In this document: in pieces, positions 5,749 to 7,444 of the stretch
Position numbering within the stretch: the first letter of the stretch is position 1
Layout of the letters: the number at the start of each line of letters is the position of its first letter
From: Spirochaetaceae bacterium
GTDB lineage: Bacteria > Spirochaetota > Spirochaetia > SZUA-6 > Fen-1364
Reading direction: 5' to 3'
Length of the DNA stretch: 7,444 bases
Assembly (NCBI GenBank): GCA_003141795.1
Contig: PLNO01000384.1
Coordinates: 1-7,444, forward strand
The notes under the pieces: model-generated
Databases searched by the model: none
Told to the model about the DNA's origin: nothing
Seen by the model: only the letters and a program-made list of their open reading frames with translations
Made by a program: the position numbers and the translations under genes

Positions 5749-6444
5749 CTACTTGCCGTGCCGATAGTCCCACGGCGCCGTGGGATTGCGGTCCACCCAG
5801 AGCCCGCGCCTGGCTGCGCGGGCCTCTTTTTCCAGCGCTGCAAGGGCCGGATCCTTCGAATACTGCTTGTAGTGCCATGCCAGTCCCGCTCGTACGAGCT
5901 CGGCATTTGCCAGAACGCCCCCGACGACCACGTCGCCCACCTCTCTGCCGTAGCGATCCACGTTCACCACTCGCACGGTGACGATCGTGCCGAAGCACAG
6001 ATCGGAGAGGAATTGACGGGCCCGCCGACCGTAGTTCTGTCCGAGCTCGGGGGCGTCGATTCCGTTCAGTCGGATCTTGTGCTGCACCGAAGCCACGAGA
6101 ACGGTCAGGGTGTCTCCGTCGTGCACAGCAACAACCTTTCCCGACAGCTCCCGAACGCCCGCGGTAGGCGCACGCGGCGTTGCCGCAATGAAGGCACGGG
6201 AACCTGCTTCTGCCGATCGAGCGTGCCCGTCGAAGGAGGGGTTGCAGACCTTGCACGGGGTGTAGCCGTGGGTTATGGCGTCGGAAAGATCGATGGCGAC
6301 CGAGCCTTTCGTAAGAAAGCGGCAGCCGGCGGCATGGTACTTCTGTCCTGCCTTCGTGACGTAGACGGTCTGCGCTGATACTGCAAAGCTCACGAGGAGC
6401 AAAAGCCCGACAAACACTACGGTACGGGCTGCGGCGCGGTTCAC
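5749..6444 (-). CDS. Exported thermonuclease-like (SNase domain) nuclease with N-terminal Cys/His mini-domain
   Basis: Predicted secreted or periplasmic Ca2+-dependent nuclease (231 aa) of the staphylococcal nuclease family. A signal peptide covers residues 1-24 (MNRAAAR, then a VVFVGLLLLVSFAV core, cut near VSA-QT). Residues 26-69 form a small domain with the pattern YHAAGC (H37, C41) then YTPCKVC (C64, C67), a likely Zn-binding HxxxC...CxxC unit often seen next to bacterial SNase domains. The SNase barrel (about 100-222) keeps the catalytic set: DGDT (109-112), R125, D130, E133 and R167. The spacing from D111 to R125, D130 and E133 equals that from D21 to R35, D40 and E43 in the Staphylococcus enzyme. 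The start is GTG, supported by GAGGTG about 5 nt upstream. It is divergent from the 64-aa gene to its right. Probable roles are extracellular DNA digestion or nutrient scavenging. Confidence 0.92.
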   Translation of the reverse strand: MNRAAARTVVFVGLLLLVSFAVSAQTVYVTKAGQKYHAAGCRFLTKGSVAIDLSDAITHGYTPCKVCNPSFDGHARSAEAGSRAFIAATPRAPTAGVRELSGKVVAVHDGDTLTVLVASVQHKIRLNGIDAPELGQNYGRRARQFLSDLCFGTIVTVRVVNVDRYGREVGDVVVGGVLANAELVRAGLAWHYKQYSKDPALAALEKEARAARRGLWVDRNPTAPWDYRHGK

Positions 6445-6528
6445 TGCTCACCTCTCTGTTGGCTTATCAGCAGTGTAGCATGGAAGACGAACGATCGTGC
6501 AGACTCTGGATGCACCCTTTTCAATCAG

Positions 6529-6557
6529 TTGAGCGGATTCCCTGCCCACGGTATACT
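6529..6557 (+). promoter_or_regulatory. Strong sigma-70-type promoter of the 64-aa protein gene
   Basis: TTGAGC (6529-6534), a 17-nt spacer and TATACT (6552-6557) make a near-consensus promoter, 4/6 and 5/6 matches. Transcription would start near 6564, about 27 nt before the ATG at 6591. It is the best-looking constitutive promoter in the window. Confidence 0.7.
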
Positions 6558-6564
6558 GGAGGAA

Positions 6565-6577
6565 AGCGCGGAGCGCT
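6565..6577 (+). promoter_or_regulatory. Leader stem-loop just before the ribosome binding site
   Basis: AGCGC (6565-6569) and GCGCT (6573-6577) form a perfect 5-bp stem with a GGA loop. It sits at the predicted 5' end of the mRNA and 2 nt before the AGGAGGG ribosome site (6580-6586). It may stabilise the transcript or tune translation; it is short enough to be chance. Confidence 0.35.
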
Positions 6578-6590
6578 ACAGGAGGGTTGG

Positions 6591-6785
6591 ATGGCGGAAA
6601 GAATCGGTGAGTATCTCGTCGCCCTGGGCGCCATGTCTGAAACCCAGGTCACCACGGTGATCAATCACCAGCATTCAGGCGATGAGCGGCTCTTCGGAGA
6701 GATCGCCATGGAGCTGGGATACCTGGCGGACAACGAGCCCATCGACAAGTTCCTCGAATACCAGGAGCTGCAGCTCGGCGATTAG
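6591..6785 (+). CDS. Small stand-alone GspE/MshE N-terminal-like domain protein (64 aa)
   Basis: The start is ATG 6591, with a full AGGAGGG site 4-5 nt upstream. The frame is open further 5' to 6459, but that part precedes the promoter and is not expected to be translated. The sequence IGEYLVALGAMSETQV (5-20), then LFGEIAMELGYLADNEPIDKFLEYQ (34-58), matches the pattern 'GE.L...G.IS..QL......' plus 'GEI..ELGY......' of the N-terminal domain of type II secretion/type IV pilus ATPases (GspE/PilB/MshE), which in MshE binds cyclic di-GMP. Here it is a complete soluble mini-protein with no ATPase attached. Its role is unknown: it could be a free adaptor or nucleotide sensor, or a relic. Its stop codon overlaps that of the convergent ABC ATPase gene, so the two transcripts would be antisense at their 3' ends. 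Confidence 0.75.
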   Translation: MAERIGEYLVALGAMSETQVTTVINHQHSGDERLFGEIAMELGYLADNEPIDKFLEYQELQLGD

Positions 6786-7444
6786 CCCGCGGGCAGGCTC
6801 CCTGATCCAGCACCGTCGCTCAGGCGGTCCAGCTCAGCGCAAACCTCCGTGTACGACATGAGCTGTGCCCCGGCGCGCAGCTCGTCGAATATCGCCTTCC
6901 CCTCCGACGAAAAGAAGCTCCGCGGCACGTCCTCGGGCCCGGGGCGGAGAACGATCAGCTTCCGCGATTTCCCCGCAAGGCGCAGATTGCCGATATTGCC
7001 CGGACCGATCGGGAAAGAGCAGAGGATCGTCACGTCGGCTGTTGCAACGAGCCGCGTGGCGCGCTCCACGTCCTCATCGGTGACGCGGGAGAAAGCGCCG
7101 ACCGATTCGTGCGCAATACCGAGGCTCTTCCACAGCTTCTCATCCGAATCGTACTCATGGGCGATCCCGCCGGAAAGCGCATAGCCGAGACGGTACAGCT
7201 CACGGGAGAGGTTCACGGCGCTGCCCGCTCCGCCGATGAGATGCACGCGCATTCCCGCGCCGCTCGCGCGGCGGGGAAGCACTGTGACCGTGAGCGTGCC
7301 CGTCGCCGAGTTCGGCGACACGAGGGTCTTCACCCCATAGACGTCGTCGATGACCGCGCTGCGCAGCACCTCCTCGGGCCGTCCGTCAGCGGCAACCCTT
7401 CCACGGTCCAGCAGGACGAGGCGGCTGCAGTATTGAGCGGCGAC
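6782..7444 (-). CDS. ABC importer ATPase (FecE/BtuD type), C-terminal part with extra appended domain
   Basis: The 5' part, with Walker A, signature and Walker B motifs, lies beyond the right edge; 220 residues are visible. The visible start, AAQYCSRLVLLDRGRVAADG (2-21) followed by RPEEVL, is the classic end of an ABC ATPase nucleotide domain of iron-siderophore/cobalamin uptake systems (COG1120-like), with YGV at 36-38. A further domain (about 65-220) begins with a Rossmann-like strand and glycine loop, MRVHLIGGAGSAVNLSREL (65-83). It continues with a GGIAHEYDSDEKLWKSLGI block (92-110) and ADVTILCSFPIGPGNIGN (136-153). To my knowledge this add-on occurs on many archaeal and anaerobe importers of this class and has no established function. 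The protein would sit on the cytoplasmic side of the membrane complex and energise uptake of a metal chelate or corrinoid. Its TAA (6782-6784) overlaps the convergent TAG (6783-6785). Confidence 0.85.
   Translation of the reverse strand, partial: VAAQYCSRLVLLDRGRVAADGRPEEVLRSAVIDDVYGVKTLVSPNSATGTLTVTVLPRRASGAGMRVHLIGGAGSAVNLSRELYRLGYALSGGIAHEYDSDEKLWKSLGIAHESVGAFSRVTDEDVERATRLVATADVTILCSFPIGPGNIGNLRLAGKSRKLIVLRPGPEDVPRSFFSSEGKAIFDELRAGAQLMSYTEVCAELDRLSDGAGSGSLPAG

Noticed and set aside
5468..6451. 327-aa minus-strand and 302-aa plus-strand open frames across the nuclease region
   Set aside because: Both overlap the SNase and nitroreductase genes, are Arg/Ser/Pro-rich and show no motifs; they are GC-driven shadows.
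6459..6590. 44-residue upstream extension of the 64-aa protein
   Set aside because: The region contains the promoter (6529-6557) and the strong ribosome site directly before ATG 6591. The upstream residues show no domain pattern.

Overview
The window is GC-rich, gene-dense bacterial DNA with short intergenic gaps and clear AGGAGG-type ribosome binding sites. Several products carry Sec-type signal peptides. Together with an FecE/BtuD-type ABC importer ATPase, flavodoxin-fold oxidoreductases with a compact cysteine cluster and a stand-alone GspE/MshE N-terminal-like domain, this suggests a Gram-negative bacterium with an anaerobic or facultative lifestyle. A spirochaete-like or deltaproteobacterium-like host is possible, but that is a guess from gene content. 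No rRNA, tRNA, CRISPR array, transposase or integrase was seen.

Left part (1-3886, all minus strand). In transcription order there is a TetR-family repressor (3281-3886), a 462-residue tandem flavodoxin-fold protein (1827-3215), a secreted calcineurin-like metallophosphoesterase (288-1634) and the first 41 codons of another exported protein running off the left edge (1-125). A 24-bp operator-like motif occurs twice, exactly 667 bp apart, in front of the TetR gene and in front of the flavodoxin gene. It overlaps the -10 element identically in both places. This is the strongest regulatory signal in the window: an autoregulated repressor that also controls its redox partner.

Middle part (about 4022-5653, plus strand). 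Divergent from the TetR gene, an ECF-type sigma factor with a C-terminal extension (CxW...CxC, then a helical tail) is followed after 54 bp by a nitroreductase-family flavoprotein. No anti-sigma gene is visible. The sigma gene ends in an A8 run that forms an A AAA AAA slippery heptamer, with a GGGAG element just upstream. It is a weak candidate for -1 frameshifting.

Right part (5749-7444). A secreted thermonuclease-like SNase protein with an N-terminal Cys/His mini-domain lies on the minus strand. Divergent from it is a 64-residue protein resembling the N-terminal domain of type II secretion/type IV pilus ATPases, with a near-consensus sigma-70 promoter (TTGAGC-N17-TATACT) and a small leader hairpin. 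It converges on, and overlaps by its stop codon, the 3' part of an ABC importer ATPase that carries an extra C-terminal domain of about 155 residues.

The candidate 'system' is the regulatory and redox block 1827-5653: TetR repressor, tandem flavodoxin with a split cofactor/cysteine arrangement, variant ECF sigma and nitroreductase. Two transcription regulators and two flavoproteins share one divergent control region of about 135 bp, which fits a response to an electrophile, quinone, nitro-compound or redox signal. The inducer and substrates cannot be read from the sequence. The remaining genes look like independent housekeeping or accessory functions.
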